Shown here: piece by piece, positions 9,308 to 17,978 of the stretch
Layout of the letters: every line of letters starts with the position of its first letter
Position numbering within the stretch: the stretch's first letter is position 1
Assembly: GCA_030835305.1 (NCBI GenBank)
Contig: JAURPJ010000015.1
Span: 62,001 to 126,000, forward strand
Length of the DNA stretch: 64,000 nucleotides
Reading direction: 5' to 3'
Source: Verrucomicrobiota bacterium
GTDB lineage: Bacteria > Verrucomicrobiota > Verrucomicrobiia > Verrucomicrobiales > Akkermansiaceae
Position numbers and translations under genes: made by a program
Notes under the pieces: model-generated
The model's input: only the letters and a program-made list of their open reading frames with translations
Told to the model about the DNA's origin: nothing
Database searches by the model: none

Positions 9308-10066
9308 ATGAAATTGATGGTGGTGAGCGACCTGGACGGGACACTGCTTGATCATGATGACTATTCGTATGAGGCGGTTTTGCCGGTTCTTGACCGGATG
9401 GACGAGGCCGCGATCCCGCTGGTCGTCAATACCAGTAAAACAAGGGCGGAGTGGCTGGCGATGCGGCGGGATTTTGGGAATGTGGACCCGTACATCGTAG
9501 AGAATGGTTCGGCGATTTACGATGGCGAGAAGGTTGAGGTCTTTGGTGTTTCGAGGGCTGATATTCTGGATTTTCTTAATCCGCTTCGGTCGAAGTTCAA
9601 ATTCACCGGGTATTCCGACGTTGGTGTCCCTGAAATTATAAAGTGGACCGGTCTGGGGCGTCAATCGGCAGAAAGGTCGGCGGATCGGCATTTCAGCGAG
9701 CCTTTGGTGTGGCAGGATACGCCGGAAAAGGAGGAGGAGTTTTGTAAAATGGTAAAGGCGAGCGGTCTGATGACGCTGCGTGGAGGGCGTTTTCTTCACG
9801 TGCTGGGTGAGACGGACAAGGGAAGGCCGCTGAAGTATTTTCGGGACCAAAAGGTCGCCATCATCGCGCTGGGAGATCGCCCCAATGATCTCGCCATGCT
9901 GGAAGCGGCGGACATCGGGGTCGTGATCAAGGCCCCGGGTGATTTTGTTTTGGAAGCGGAGGGTATGCTTCGTAGCACCGAGACCGGTCCACGGGGATGG
10001 GCTGAAATGATGACTCAAATTTTCGACCAACTTCAAATCCCACAATCAACAACAAACAATGGCTGA
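9308..10066 (+). CDS. Glucosyl-/mannosyl-3-phosphoglycerate phosphatase (HAD family)
   Basis: This HAD phosphatase has the motif-I sequence VSDLDGTLLDHDD (nucleophile D8, acid D10), a motif-II threonine in VNTSKTR, and motif IV ALGDRPNDLAML near the C-terminus. It belongs to the mannosyl-3-phosphoglycerate phosphatase group, which removes the 3-phosphate from glycosyl-3-phosphoglycerate. The paired synthase suggests the glucosyl substrate. I chose ATG 9308 because motif I normally lies within the first 12 residues; a TTG start at 9263 would add 15 residues with no family support. It opens a three-gene operon and overlaps the next gene by 8 bases. Confidence 0.85.
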   Translation: MKLMVVSDLDGTLLDHDDYSYEAVLPVLDRMDEAAIPLVVNTSKTRAEWLAMRRDFGNVDPYIVENGSAIYDGEKVEVFGVSRADILDFLNPLRSKFKFTGYSDVGVPEIIKWTGLGRQSAERSADRHFSEPLVWQDTPEKEEEFCKMVKASGLMTLRGGRFLHVLGETDKGRPLKYFRDQKVAIIALGDRPNDLAMLEAADIGVVIKAPGDFVLEAEGMLRSTETGPRGWAEMMTQIFDQLQIPQSTTNNG

Positions 10067-11285
10067 TTTCCATCAAGGCGGGCCTGTCGCCACCCTTCAC
10101 AACCTGACCAACAGACCTCTTGAGGATCTGGAGGCCGAGCTCGTGGGCTTTTCAAAAAAGCGACCGATGGGCCTCTTGCTTCCATCGCTCTTTTCCGAAC
10201 TCGAGACCGAGGCCATGCCAAAGATTCTTGAGGAGGTGAAGAAGGTTCCTTACTTGAGTCAAATCGTAATTGGTTTGGACCGGGCGACCGAGGCCCAGTA
10301 TCGCGAGGCCCTGGAATTTTTCGGAGAGTTGCCACAGCATCATCGGGTACTTTGGAACGATGGTCCGCGCTTGCGGGCGCTGGATGTCGAACTCCAGGAG
10401 CAGGGGCTTGCACCGGAGGAGGAAGGGAAGGGGCGAAATGTTTGGTACTGTCTCGGCTACATGTTGGCCACCGACAAGGCCGAGGCAATCGCACTGCATG
10501 ATTGCGACATCGTGACTTACGATCGATCTCTTTTGGCACGGCTGATTTACCCGATGGCAAATCCGCAATTCAGTTATCAGTTTGCGAAGGGATATTATCC
10601 GAGGATTGCCGATGGGAGCCTCAATGGTCGCGTCACCCGACTCCTGATTACCCCGCTCTTGCGATCTCTTGAGCAGGTTTGTGGTCCCAGTAATTATTTG
10701 AGCTACCTGGATACTTTTCGGTATCCTTTGGCGGGCGAGTTTTCCTTCCGCAAGGGCGTGATTCCCGATATCCGCATGCCGAGTGATTGGGGGCTCGAAA
10801 TGGGGACGCTTTCGGAAATGTTCCGAAATTATTCCAACAATAAGCTTTGTCAGGTCGATATTGCAGAGGTTTATGATCACAAACATCAGGACATTTCAGT
10901 TGATGACCGGGATAAGGGATTGTCCAAGATGTCGATCGATATTTGCAAGTTGGTCTACCGCAAGATGGCGGTGATGGGGGTGGTTTTTAGCAAGGAAGTT
11001 TTCCGGACGCTTAAGGCTGCATACTTCCGAAATGCGCTCGATTTCGTGGAGCGCTACAAGAATGATGCGATCATCAACGGGCTCGATCTTGATGTGCACA
11101 AAGAGGAGGAAGCCGTTGAGCTCTTTGCCGAAAACATTATCGCGGCCGGGAAGAAGTTTTTGAGTTCGCCGCACGAGAAGCCCTTTATTCCAAGCTGGTC
11201 GCGGGTTCGAAGTGCGGTGCCGAACATTTATGAACGCTTAATCGAAGCGGTGGAAGCCGATCAAAAAGAATTCAGCAAAGAATGA
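10059..11285 (+). CDS. gpgS: Glucosyl-3-phosphoglycerate synthase (GT81-type)
   Basis: The 408-residue GT-A fold glycosyltransferase has the metal/nucleotide-sugar motif ALHDCDIVTYD (DCD at 148-150), and it is the usual length for the family. The family transfers glucose from an NDP-glucose to 3-phosphoglycerate, giving glucosyl-3-phosphoglycerate, the precursor of the compatible solute glucosylglycerate. The start overlaps the phosphatase stop and its own stop overlaps the next start (ATGA), so the three genes are translationally coupled. Glucosyl rather than mannosyl specificity is inferred from the sequence type and from the neighbouring phosphorylase; donor preference is not visible. Confidence 0.8.
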   Translation: MADFHQGGPVATLHNLTNRPLEDLEAELVGFSKKRPMGLLLPSLFSELETEAMPKILEEVKKVPYLSQIVIGLDRATEAQYREALEFFGELPQHHRVLWNDGPRLRALDVELQEQGLAPEEEGKGRNVWYCLGYMLATDKAEAIALHDCDIVTYDRSLLARLIYPMANPQFSYQFAKGYYPRIADGSLNGRVTRLLITPLLRSLEQVCGPSNYLSYLDTFRYPLAGEFSFRKGVIPDIRMPSDWGLEMGTLSEMFRNYSNNKLCQVDIAEVYDHKHQDISVDDRDKGLSKMSIDICKLVYRKMAVMGVVFSKEVFRTLKAAYFRNALDFVERYKNDAIINGLDLDVHKEEEAVELFAENIIAAGKKFLSSPHEKPFIPSWSRVRSAVPNIYERLIEAVEADQKEFSKE

Positions 11286-13003
11286 GTCCTCTGGATAATC
11301 TCAACCTGCGTATCGAGACCCACCTTACCACGATCTACGGGGAGACGGATCACTCGGTTCTTGTGGAACGTTTGATAGATGCAATGCGCTTGCGCGAGCA
11401 TTTTTTCGAACCATTCCCATTCACCAATCATTGGTCCGAAAAGGATATCGCGCTGATCACTTATGGGGATTCGATACTGCCGAAGGAAGGCGCTCCGCTA
11501 AAAGAGTTGGCCACATTTGTCCGCGAAAGACTGGGTAATTCGGTTTCGATTGTCCACATCCTGCCCTACTTTCCGTGGACTTCGGACGATGGCTTCGCCA
11601 TTTCAGACTACACCCAAGTGAAGCCTGATCTCGGGGACTGGTCTGATCTTGAGGATTTATCGCAGGACTACCGGATTATGTCCGATCTTGTGGTGAATCA
11701 TTGTTCAAGTTCGCACGAATGGTTTCAGCAATTTGAGAAGGATGAGGAACCGGGTCGCCGCTTTTTTTTGGAAGCGTCACCGCTGGAGGATCTCAGCGAA
11801 GTGGTCCGGCCCCGGACAAGTCCTTTGTTGCGTCCAACGCCAACGCCTTCGGGAATGAAACATGTCTGGTGCACCTTCGGGCACGACCAGGTTGATCTCA
11901 ATTTCCGCGATCACGATCTTCTGGTTGAGTTGGTGAAGGTTATAAGAAGCCATCTCGATCACGGGATCGGAGTCTTTCGTTTGGATGCGGTGGCTTTCGT
12001 TTGGAAGGAAATCGGAACCAACTGCATCAATCTCGCCCAGACCCACGAACTGGTTCGCTTGTTTCGGACTTTGATTGAGCATGTGAAACCAGATGCGGTG
12101 ATCATCACCGAGACCAATATTCCAAATCAGGAAAATTTGTCTTATTTTGGAAACGGGAATGAGGCACATGGAATCTATAACTTTTCGCTTCCTCCGCTTC
12201 TCTTGTATTCTTTGACTTTCGGGGATTGCCGCTGCTTGATCCAGTGGCTGATGAGAATGCCCCCGGCCCAGCCGGGGACAATGTATTTTAATTTTATTGC
12301 GTCGCACGATGGGATAGGGCTCAGACCGGCCGAAGGGTTGTTGTCGCAAGATGAGATCCAGTCGATGGTGAACAAGATGCTTGATTGCGGAGGTCTTGTT
12401 TCCGAGCGGGCCCTTCCGGATGGGAGCAAGCGCCCCTACGAAATTAATATTAGTCTTTCTGATGCCTTGGAGACCGAGGAAAAATTCCTCTGTGCCCACA
12501 CCATTTTACTTGGGCTGGAAGGAGTGCCCGCGTTTTATATTCACAGTCTGCTGGGAACGCGTAATGACCGGGATGGCGTCATCAATTCCGGGATTAACCG
12601 TCGCATCAATCGTCGTCAATGGAAGGCCAATGATCTGAATGACGAACTTGATGATGAGTCTTCATCTCACGCCAGGGTCTTGAGGAAGCTGCTGCACCTG
12701 ATCGGTTTGCGGAGAGAGCAGACTGCCTTTCATCCGAACGCGACCCAGTTTACTCTGCATATGGGCGATCAGGTTTTTGCTTTTTGGCGTCAATCAATCG
12801 ATCGGCGGAATAGCATATTTTGTTTGAACAACGTTTCGGGCGAAGAACAACGGATTCCGGTGGCCTCCATTAACCTAATTTCGACCGAGGAGTGGTTGGA
12901 CTTGATTTCGGGAGACGTTCTGGAGGACGAGCAAGGTGAGATAATTTTGGCGCCCTACCAATGTGTCTGGTTGGCCAACCGCCGGAAGCACCTCCCTTAT
13001 TAG
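11282..13003 (+). CDS. GH13_18 phosphorylase, probably glucosylglycerate phosphorylase
   Basis: The 573-residue GH13 barrel has the sucrose-phosphorylase-like layout: SDLVVNHCSSSHEWF (region I), GVFRLDAVAFVWK with nucleophile D235, IITETNIPNQ with acid/base E277, and FIASHDGIGLRPAEG with D343. GH13_18 includes sucrose, glucosylglycerol and glucosylglycerate phosphorylases. The last converts glucosylglycerate plus phosphate to glucose-1-phosphate and glycerate. Co-transcription with the glucosyl-3-phosphoglycerate synthase and phosphatase makes glucosylglycerate the likely substrate. Sucrose phosphorylase is the main alternative. It is cytoplasmic, with no signal peptide. Confidence 0.8.
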   Translation: MSPLDNLNLRIETHLTTIYGETDHSVLVERLIDAMRLREHFFEPFPFTNHWSEKDIALITYGDSILPKEGAPLKELATFVRERLGNSVSIVHILPYFPWTSDDGFAISDYTQVKPDLGDWSDLEDLSQDYRIMSDLVVNHCSSSHEWFQQFEKDEEPGRRFFLEASPLEDLSEVVRPRTSPLLRPTPTPSGMKHVWCTFGHDQVDLNFRDHDLLVELVKVIRSHLDHGIGVFRLDAVAFVWKEIGTNCINLAQTHELVRLFRTLIEHVKPDAVIITETNIPNQENLSYFGNGNEAHGIYNFSLPPLLLYSLTFGDCRCLIQWLMRMPPAQPGTMYFNFIASHDGIGLRPAEGLLSQDEIQSMVNKMLDCGGLVSERALPDGSKRPYEINISLSDALETEEKFLCAHTILLGLEGVPAFYIHSLLGTRNDRDGVINSGINRRINRRQWKANDLNDELDDESSSHARVLRKLLHLIGLRREQTAFHPNATQFTLHMGDQVFAFWRQSIDRRNSIFCLNNVSGEEQRIPVASINLISTEEWLDLISGDVLEDEQGEIILAPYQCVWLANRRKHLPY

Positions 13004-13219
13004 AGACCTTTTGAAAATTTCCCAACGAGTGTTTCAGATTTGATGTGATTAAGAATTGCGGCTGCGCTGATTGTTTGGAAAGCAAATCTGATGAGCTGCG
13101 AGGACTTTCAAATCCAGCCGCGAGCTCTTTTGTCCCTATTTTTGCTCTCTTCCCTCGTCGTGCCTTACGTGAGATGAAATTCCTCGGTAGCGTTCATTGG
13201 GTGTTTTTCAGGCGGCTTC

Positions 13220-13711
13220 TTAGGATTCCGCTTGGAGTCCAGTGAGGAATGGGCCGACTTCCGGGGAGTCTTCCACGGGGGACCACGGGGCGAACTCCTT
13301 GTCCGTCTCTGGGTCGTAAGGGCCTTTTTTGACTTCAAAAATCACAGTGTCCGGCGCATGGACAATCATTCCGTGCCACGTTCTTGGTTCGATGTCGATG
13401 AGCGGTGAGGTTGTGCGCAGATGGTGGCGGGCGCGAACCCCTCCTTCCGAATCGAAGATAAGAATCTCCAAATGACCGCTCAGGAGGCACACCGATTCAC
13501 TGGCGTAATCAAGTGGATGACAGTGCGGGCGAATATAAGTGCCGGGCTGAAGGAAGTTCAGGAGGCGTTGCACCTTTGCGCTTTGATTCCGTTGCACAGG
13601 GAGAATCATTCGAAGTCTGGGGCTCTCTCGGGAGGCTGATTTGCCTTGAAAGAGAAATGAATCGTTGAGGACGAAGACTTCTCCGGTGGGGTTGGGAAAG
13701 GCAGTTTTCAT
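13220..13711 (-). CDS. WbuC-family cupin-fold metalloprotein
   Basis: The 163-residue cupin has the motif PGTYIRPHCHPLDYASESV (histidines 63 and 65, glutamate 72) followed by LLSGHLEILIFDSEGGV, and a second cupin motif around PRTWHGMIV. This matches the WbuC family, encoded in some O-antigen clusters and elsewhere; its enzymatic activity is not established. Here it stands alone, convergent with the phosphorylase gene, separated by about 215 bases that hold no recognisable gene. Confidence 0.75.
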   Translation of the reverse strand: MKTAFPNPTGEVFVLNDSFLFQGKSASRESPRLRMILPVQRNQSAKVQRLLNFLQPGTYIRPHCHPLDYASESVCLLSGHLEILIFDSEGGVRARHHLRTTSPLIDIEPRTWHGMIVHAPDTVIFEVKKGPYDPETDKEFAPWSPVEDSPEVGPFLTGLQAES

Positions 13712-13797
13712 GGTTTTGCAAGGTATTAGGCCCTCTTCTCTGTGGCGAACTGTTATTTTGGGTGGATTAAGTAATTTTTGAGGCTATCATTCCCTTC

Positions 13798-14466
13798 ATG
13801 AAGTTTTTCCAAAAACTCGTCGCTTATCTTTTGGCCGGAAGTCTGACACTGACATCCTGCCAGACCGCCAACCCTTATACCGGTGAATCTCAGAAGGCCA
13901 AAGCCACTACCGGAGCGATTATTGGCGGACTCCTTGGAGCTGGAATCGGAGCCTTGTCCGGAGGCGATAGCACCGAGAGAAAGCAACGGGCCTTGATCGG
14001 TGCTGGAATTGGCGCTCTTGCCGGTGGGGGGATCGGGGCCTACATGGATAAACAGGAAGCCGAGCTCCGCCGTGAGCTTGAAGGAACCGGAGTGGGCATC
14101 AGCCGAAATGGCAACCAGATCAGTCTGATTATGCCGGGGGATATCACCTTCACGACCGGAAGCGCCGGGATTAGCGGAGAATTCTATCCAACTCTGGCCT
14201 CTGTGGCCAAGGTTCTAAACAAGTTCGACAAGACAATGGTCGCGATTACCGGGCACACTGATAATGTTGGCGGGCGCGACTACAACTACCGTCTTTCACA
14301 GGCCCGGGCCAACAGCGTGGCGCAATTTTTGCGGACCCAGAAAGTGGCTCCACAGAGATTTCAAGTGAGTGGGCGTGGCATGGATCAGCCGGTTGCAAGC
14401 AATAACTCGGCAGCGGGTCGTCAGGCCAACCGCCGGGTGACTATTCAACTGGCTCCAATGAACTAA
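13798..14466 (+). CDS. OmpA-family outer-membrane lipoprotein (YiaD-like)
   Basis: The 222-residue protein has a lipoprotein signal with lipobox LTSC (Cys21). A glycine-zipper segment follows (about 38-82: GAIIGGLLGAGIGALSGG and GAGIGALAGGGIGAYM). The OmpA C-terminal peptidoglycan-binding domain (about 100-222) includes ITGHTDNVGGRDYNYRLSQ and the late NRRVTIQ. The whole protein resembles YiaD of enterobacteria. It probably tethers the outer membrane to peptidoglycan. The gene ends in a clear terminator. Confidence 0.9.
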   Translation: MKFFQKLVAYLLAGSLTLTSCQTANPYTGESQKAKATTGAIIGGLLGAGIGALSGGDSTERKQRALIGAGIGALAGGGIGAYMDKQEAELRRELEGTGVGISRNGNQISLIMPGDITFTTGSAGISGEFYPTLASVAKVLNKFDKTMVAITGHTDNVGGRDYNYRLSQARANSVAQFLRTQKVAPQRFQVSGRGMDQPVASNNSAAGRQANRRVTIQLAPMN

Positions 14467-14489
14467 AGGTCCCGCTAGTCAATTTAACG

Positions 14490-14520
14490 GCGAAGTGGAG
14501 GTTCCACTTCGCTATTTTTT
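14490..14520 (+). terminator. Rho-independent terminator
   Basis: Stem GCGAAGTGG (14490-14498) with CCACTTCGC (14504-14512), a 5-base loop, then TATTTTTTT. It ends the OmpA lipoprotein gene. Confidence 0.9.
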
Positions 14521-14575
14521 TGGTGGATGTTTTGATTGGAAAAAAGGGGCATCCATTTTTTTTTCTCCGTATCTT

Positions 14576-14983
14576 ATGAAGTCTCTTCTATCCGTAACCC
14601 TCTTCTTTTGTGTCCTGCAATCCTGTGTCCAGCACGCAGATGGCGAACCTGATCAGCTCGACTCTTCGTACGTGCAATTCATCACGCCCTGGCAGCCGGG
14701 TGTGGGAATGGGTCTGTATGTTTGTGTGGACAAGGATGGCGAGCCTCATCCGGTGCAGGAAAATATTAGCAATTTCACAACGATTGCCAGGGGTCAATTT
14801 GCGGGAAAAGGCATCCCGGCAAGCGCGATTTCGGCGGCGAGCTTTCTGGAGGCGGGCGACTCGAAGGCGGATCTTCAGGCGATCTATGCGATCAGGCAAG
14901 CTGATGATATTCAGGTGTTTCGAGGATACTTCGTGCCGGGTTTTGGAGGGCCGGTGGAATGGGAAAGAGTAAAAATCCGATAG
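14576..14983 (+). CDS. Small lipoprotein, unknown
   Basis: The protein is 135 residues when started at ATG 14576, which places a lipoprotein signal at the N-terminus (MKSLLSVTLFFCVLQSC, Cys17). The longer reading from 14495 would run through the terminator hairpin and is unlikely. The mature part (WQPGVGMGLYVCVDKDGEP and later FRGYFVPGFGG) matches no family I know. A short, exported, membrane-anchored protein is all that can be stated. Confidence 0.65.
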   Translation: MKSLLSVTLFFCVLQSCVQHADGEPDQLDSSYVQFITPWQPGVGMGLYVCVDKDGEPHPVQENISNFTTIARGQFAGKGIPASAISAASFLEAGDSKADLQAIYAIRQADDIQVFRGYFVPGFGGPVEWERVKIR

Positions 14984-15094
14984 GGATTGGGGTGGATTCT
15001 CAGCGGGGGCGCCAGCAGGATAAAATACCGATCACGCGTGGCAGGGAATTAGTCTTCTTGACGCTACGGAAATCGGGTCCAAGTTCGCCATCCT

Positions 15095-15640
15095 GTGAAA
15101 ACAATTCGAAACATTATGTTGGCTTGCTTGATTAGTGGAAGTCTTGTAAAGGCATCGTCCATTTTGGAAACCAAAGTCGAGACGATTAAAGGCAAGGAAA
15201 CAACGCTGGCGGCTTTTAAGCCGAAGGCTATGCTCATTGTAAACACGGCTTCGGAATGTGGCTTTACGAGGCAATACAAGGGGCTAGAGGATCTTTACAA
15301 AAAGTTCAGCAAACAGGGGCTGGTAGTCGCCGGTTTCCCATGCAACCAGTTTGGAGGACAGGAGCCGGGTAGCAATGCAGAGATCGCCAAGTTTTGTAAA
15401 ACCAACTACGATATTACCTTCCCGATCTTTGGGAAGATCGATGTCAATGGCAAGAAACGTCATGCCCTCTACACTCAACTCGCTGGTGAGAAATCTTCGT
15501 TCAAAGGGGACATCGGTTGGAATTTTACCAAGTTTCTTGTCGACGCCGACGGGAAAGTCATCGCTCGCTTTGAAGCCAGAAACGCTCCTATGTCGGACGA
15601 GGTGGTGAAGGCCATCGAGACGGCTCTTAAAACAAAATAA
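15095..15640 (+). CDS. Glutathione peroxidase, cysteine type, exported
   Basis: The 181-residue protein has the glutathione-peroxidase core: NTASECGFT (peroxidatic Cys55), AGFPCNQFGGQEPG (Gln89) and GWNFTKFLVD (Trp142, Asn143), a complete Cys/Gln/Trp/Asn set. The catalytic residue is cysteine, not selenocysteine. A Sec signal peptide (about 1-21) implies periplasmic action, unlike the cytoplasmic BtuE type; the reductant is more likely a thioredoxin-like protein than glutathione, as for most bacterial members. The start is GTG at 15095, required to include the signal. Confidence 0.9.
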   Translation: MKTIRNIMLACLISGSLVKASSILETKVETIKGKETTLAAFKPKAMLIVNTASECGFTRQYKGLEDLYKKFSKQGLVVAGFPCNQFGGQEPGSNAEIAKFCKTNYDITFPIFGKIDVNGKKRHALYTQLAGEKSSFKGDIGWNFTKFLVDADGKVIARFEARNAPMSDEVVKAIETALKTK

Positions 15641-15664
15641 GACGTCCGGAAAACTATCCTACAG

Positions 15665-15696
15665 ACCTTGCCCGAGCTAACTGGGCAGGGTTTTTT
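15665..15696 (+). terminator. Rho-independent terminator
   Basis: An imperfect stem, CCTTGCCCGAG against CTGGGCAGGG (15666-15690), is followed by TTTTTT (15691-15696), right after the glutathione peroxidase gene. Confidence 0.75.
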
Positions 15697-16068
15697 GTGG
15701 ATTTGGACCCCGGGGAAAACGTTGTTTATACTTGGGAAGACCGCCGGGTATAGGGAGGGTTTTTACAAATCGCACCTTAGTTGCTGATTGTGCGCCTTCA
15801 AATGCCTGCCATTTCCATTGCCTTGGAGGTATTTTCGGAACTGGGTGTCCTCGAGCGCAATCCAATCTGAGGATTTCTCTGAGGCAGCCCTGTTCGTCCT
15901 GCCGAGTTAGCCCTTCTCGATCAAAGCAACCAGCTCGCTGAAGGAGAACGGGCCGGACCGTTCTCCAGGGTTGCTTTAGTAATGCCAAAATTGCTCGGAT
16001 TCATGCAAGAAGTCTTCTTTTTCCTATGGAGGTGATTGTGGCAACGGGCGCTGGCAAGTTTGCGTTTG
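15697..16068. other. Intergenic stretch, no intact gene
   Basis: About 370 bases without a convincing gene. On the minus strand a broken reading of about 55 codons (LVALIEKG, stop, LGRTNRAASEKSSDWIALED) has protein-like composition and may be a relic, but I cannot assign a family. A GC-rich inverted repeat, GGAGAACG...CGTTCTCC, lies at about 15942-15965. Confidence 0.4.
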
Positions 16069-16776
16069 CTAGATAAATTCCTGATAGGTGGGTTTGATCA
16101 CCAGTTCGGGCACGACGACGTGTTTGGGAAGCTGGGCGATGGCGGCGATGAGGGAGGCAATGTCCTCGGGGTGGACCATACGGGCTTTTTGTTCGTCGGG
16201 GACTTTGACGGGGCGTTCATCGAGGATGGGGGTGTTGATCTCTCCTGGGAAAATGCTGGTGATACGAATCCCGTTGTCAGCTTCCTCTGCATTGATGGCG
16301 GAGGCCATGCCGGAGACTCCAAACTTGGAGGTGGCGTAAGCCATGCCGGCGAGCGGGTAGGCGCGCTTTCCGGCGATGGAGGAAATGTTGAAAACGAGCC
16401 CGTCCTGTCGCTCGCGCATCGCTGGGAGGGCGGCGTGAATCAGGTTGAAGAAGCCGGTGCAATTGATGGCGAGGAGTTTGTCGAAGTCGGCGGGGTCGAT
16501 CTCGCTGACTTTACGTTTTACGATGTTGACGCCAGCCGAGTTGACGAGGATGTCCGGAGTGCCGAAGTCCGCGATGAGAGCGTTGACTTCAGCGCGGTTT
16601 GAGATGTCGCACACACGGGCGGTGAGTTGGTCTCCGGCGACGGCCTGAAGTTTTCCAAGGTTGCGTCCGCAGATGGTGACGGTGGCTCCGGCTTCGGCGA
16701 GTGCTTGGGCGGTGCCGAGTCCGACTCCGCTTCCTCCTCCGGTGACGAGGGCTGTTTTTCCTGTGAGAGGTTTCAT
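16069..16776 (-). CDS. Short-chain dehydrogenase/reductase (SDR)
   Basis: The 235-residue classical SDR has the NAD(P) motif TGGGSGVG (12-19), NSAG (79-82), the catalytic serine in ISSIAG (131-136) and Y147-x-x-x-K151 (YATSK). The family interconverts alcohols and carbonyls; the substrate is not predictable. Its ATG directly abuts the TAA stop of the upstream aldo-keto reductase gene, so the two oxidoreductases form an operon and may act in sequence on one substrate, which is inference. Confidence 0.9.
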   Translation of the reverse strand: MKPLTGKTALVTGGGSGVGLGTAQALAEAGATVTICGRNLGKLQAVAGDQLTARVCDISNRAEVNALIADFGTPDILVNSAGVNIVKRKVSEIDPADFDKLLAINCTGFFNLIHAALPAMRERQDGLVFNISSIAGKRAYPLAGMAYATSKFGVSGMASAINAEEADNGIRITSIFPGEINTPILDERPVKVPDEQKARMVHPEDIASLIAAIAQLPKHVVVPELVIKPTYQEFI

Positions 16777-17742
16777 TTAGTCAAAGATGGGAAAGAATGT
16801 GTTGAATGCCTTTTCGCCAAAAACGGCGGGATCGTTGAAGCGTTTGTGTTGGTCAAGATCCGAGATCGCGGTGAGTTCTTCGGGCGTAAGGACGAATTCG
16901 AAGATGTCGAAGTTTTCGCGAAGGTGGTCGGGTGATTGTGTTTTTGGGATGGGAATGGTGCCGCGTTGCATGGCCCAGCGAAGGGCAACCTGAGCGGTGG
17001 ATTTACCGTGGGCGGCTGCGATTCTTTCGAGAACAGGATGAGCGAGGATGCGTTCGGATGCCTCGGCCATGCCGAGGGGGAGGTAGGAGTCGGCCCCGAA
17101 GGGGGAGAAGGCGGTGACGGCGACGTCTTGTTCCTGACAAAAGCGGAGGAGGTTTTCTTGGCAAAGATAGGGGTGCATTTCGACTTGCAGGACGGCGGGC
17201 TTGATGCGGGCATAGGAAAGGACTTCACGAAGCATGGCGGTGCCGATGTTGGAAACGCCAATTCGTTTGGTGAGACCTGCGTCGACGAGCTCTTCCATGG
17301 CGCGCCAGGTATCGGAGTAGGGCACCAGGATGGGGCTCATGGCCTCGCCTCCGGCGGTCCAGCCGGGAGGATACATTTTGTCGAAGGGGACGAATTCGAG
17401 CGCGATGGGGAAGTGGATGAGATAGAGGTCGAGTTGCCCGATGCCGAGATCGGAGAGGGTCTTTTCGCAGGCCGCACGGACGTGTTGGGGTTCGTGGTAA
17501 GTGTTCCAGAGCTTACTGGTCACCCAGAGATCGTCGCGAGCACACAGCCCGGCGTTAAGGGCGGAAGCGATTCCTTTCCCGACAAGACGTTCATTGCCGT
17601 AGTCGGCGGCGCAGTCGAGGTGGCGGTATCCCGCTTCGATGGCCTGGTGGACAATTTGTGGTGTGAGTTCTTCGGGGATCTTCCAGGTGCCGAGGCCTGG
17701 AGAAGGGAGGGCGGAACCGTCGGAAAAGAGGTGGGCTGACAT
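16777..17742 (-). CDS. Aldo/keto reductase
   Basis: The 321-residue TIM-barrel reductase has the complete catalytic tetrad Asp43 and Tyr48 (HLDCAADYGNE), Lys77 (WVTSKLWN) and His110 (DLYLIHFP), numbering that coincides with eukaryotic aldose reductases. The C-terminal NADPH-binding motif is IPIPKTQSPDHLRENFDIF. It is a full-length AKR, probably reducing sugar aldehydes or ketones with NADPH. It is the first gene of a two-gene operon with the SDR. The SRP RNA gene lies about 85 bases upstream on the same strand. Confidence 0.9.
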   Translation of the reverse strand: MSAHLFSDGSALPSPGLGTWKIPEELTPQIVHQAIEAGYRHLDCAADYGNERLVGKGIASALNAGLCARDDLWVTSKLWNTYHEPQHVRAACEKTLSDLGIGQLDLYLIHFPIALEFVPFDKMYPPGWTAGGEAMSPILVPYSDTWRAMEELVDAGLTKRIGVSNIGTAMLREVLSYARIKPAVLQVEMHPYLCQENLLRFCQEQDVAVTAFSPFGADSYLPLGMAEASERILAHPVLERIAAAHGKSTAQVALRWAMQRGTIPIPKTQSPDHLRENFDIFEFVLTPEELTAISDLDQHKRFNDPAVFGEKAFNTFFPIFD

Positions 17743-17826
17743 TTCGGGAGGATCTTAGGAAAGGAGCACCGCATCCGGCCAATAAAAAAGCCACCTGCGG
17801 TGAAGCGCGGCAGCTAAAAATAAAAA

Positions 17827-17920
17827 GTGCCAGGAAGCCACGGCAATGAGGGACAAGCTGCGGCTGCTACTTTCGTCCTGACCGGGTCCACCAGCCCACA
17901 CTCCGTGACTCCTGACGGGG
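17827..17920 (-). ncRNA. ffs: Signal recognition particle RNA (small bacterial type)
   Basis: On the minus strand the sequence GGTCAGGACGAAAGTAGCAG reproduces the SRP RNA domain-IV hallmark: GGTCAGG on the 5' side, a GNRA tetraloop (GAAA) and AGCAGCC on the 3' side, binding site for Ffh. Flanking arms pair: CGTCAGGAGTCACGG near the 5' end with CCGTGGCTTCCTGGCA near the 3' end (wobbles and one bulge allowed), giving a long hairpin of about 94 nt. A T-rich run (TTTTTATTTTT) follows at once and would terminate it. No Alu domain is seen. The stem between the symmetric loop and the tetraloop has two pairs, one shorter than in E. coli 4.5S RNA. Exact ends are estimated to a few bases. Confidence 0.85.
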
Positions 17921-17978
17921 GAGAGTTAAGGGAGAGCCGCGGGAAGGGCAATGATTTTTATTGAGGACCTCAAGAAAG

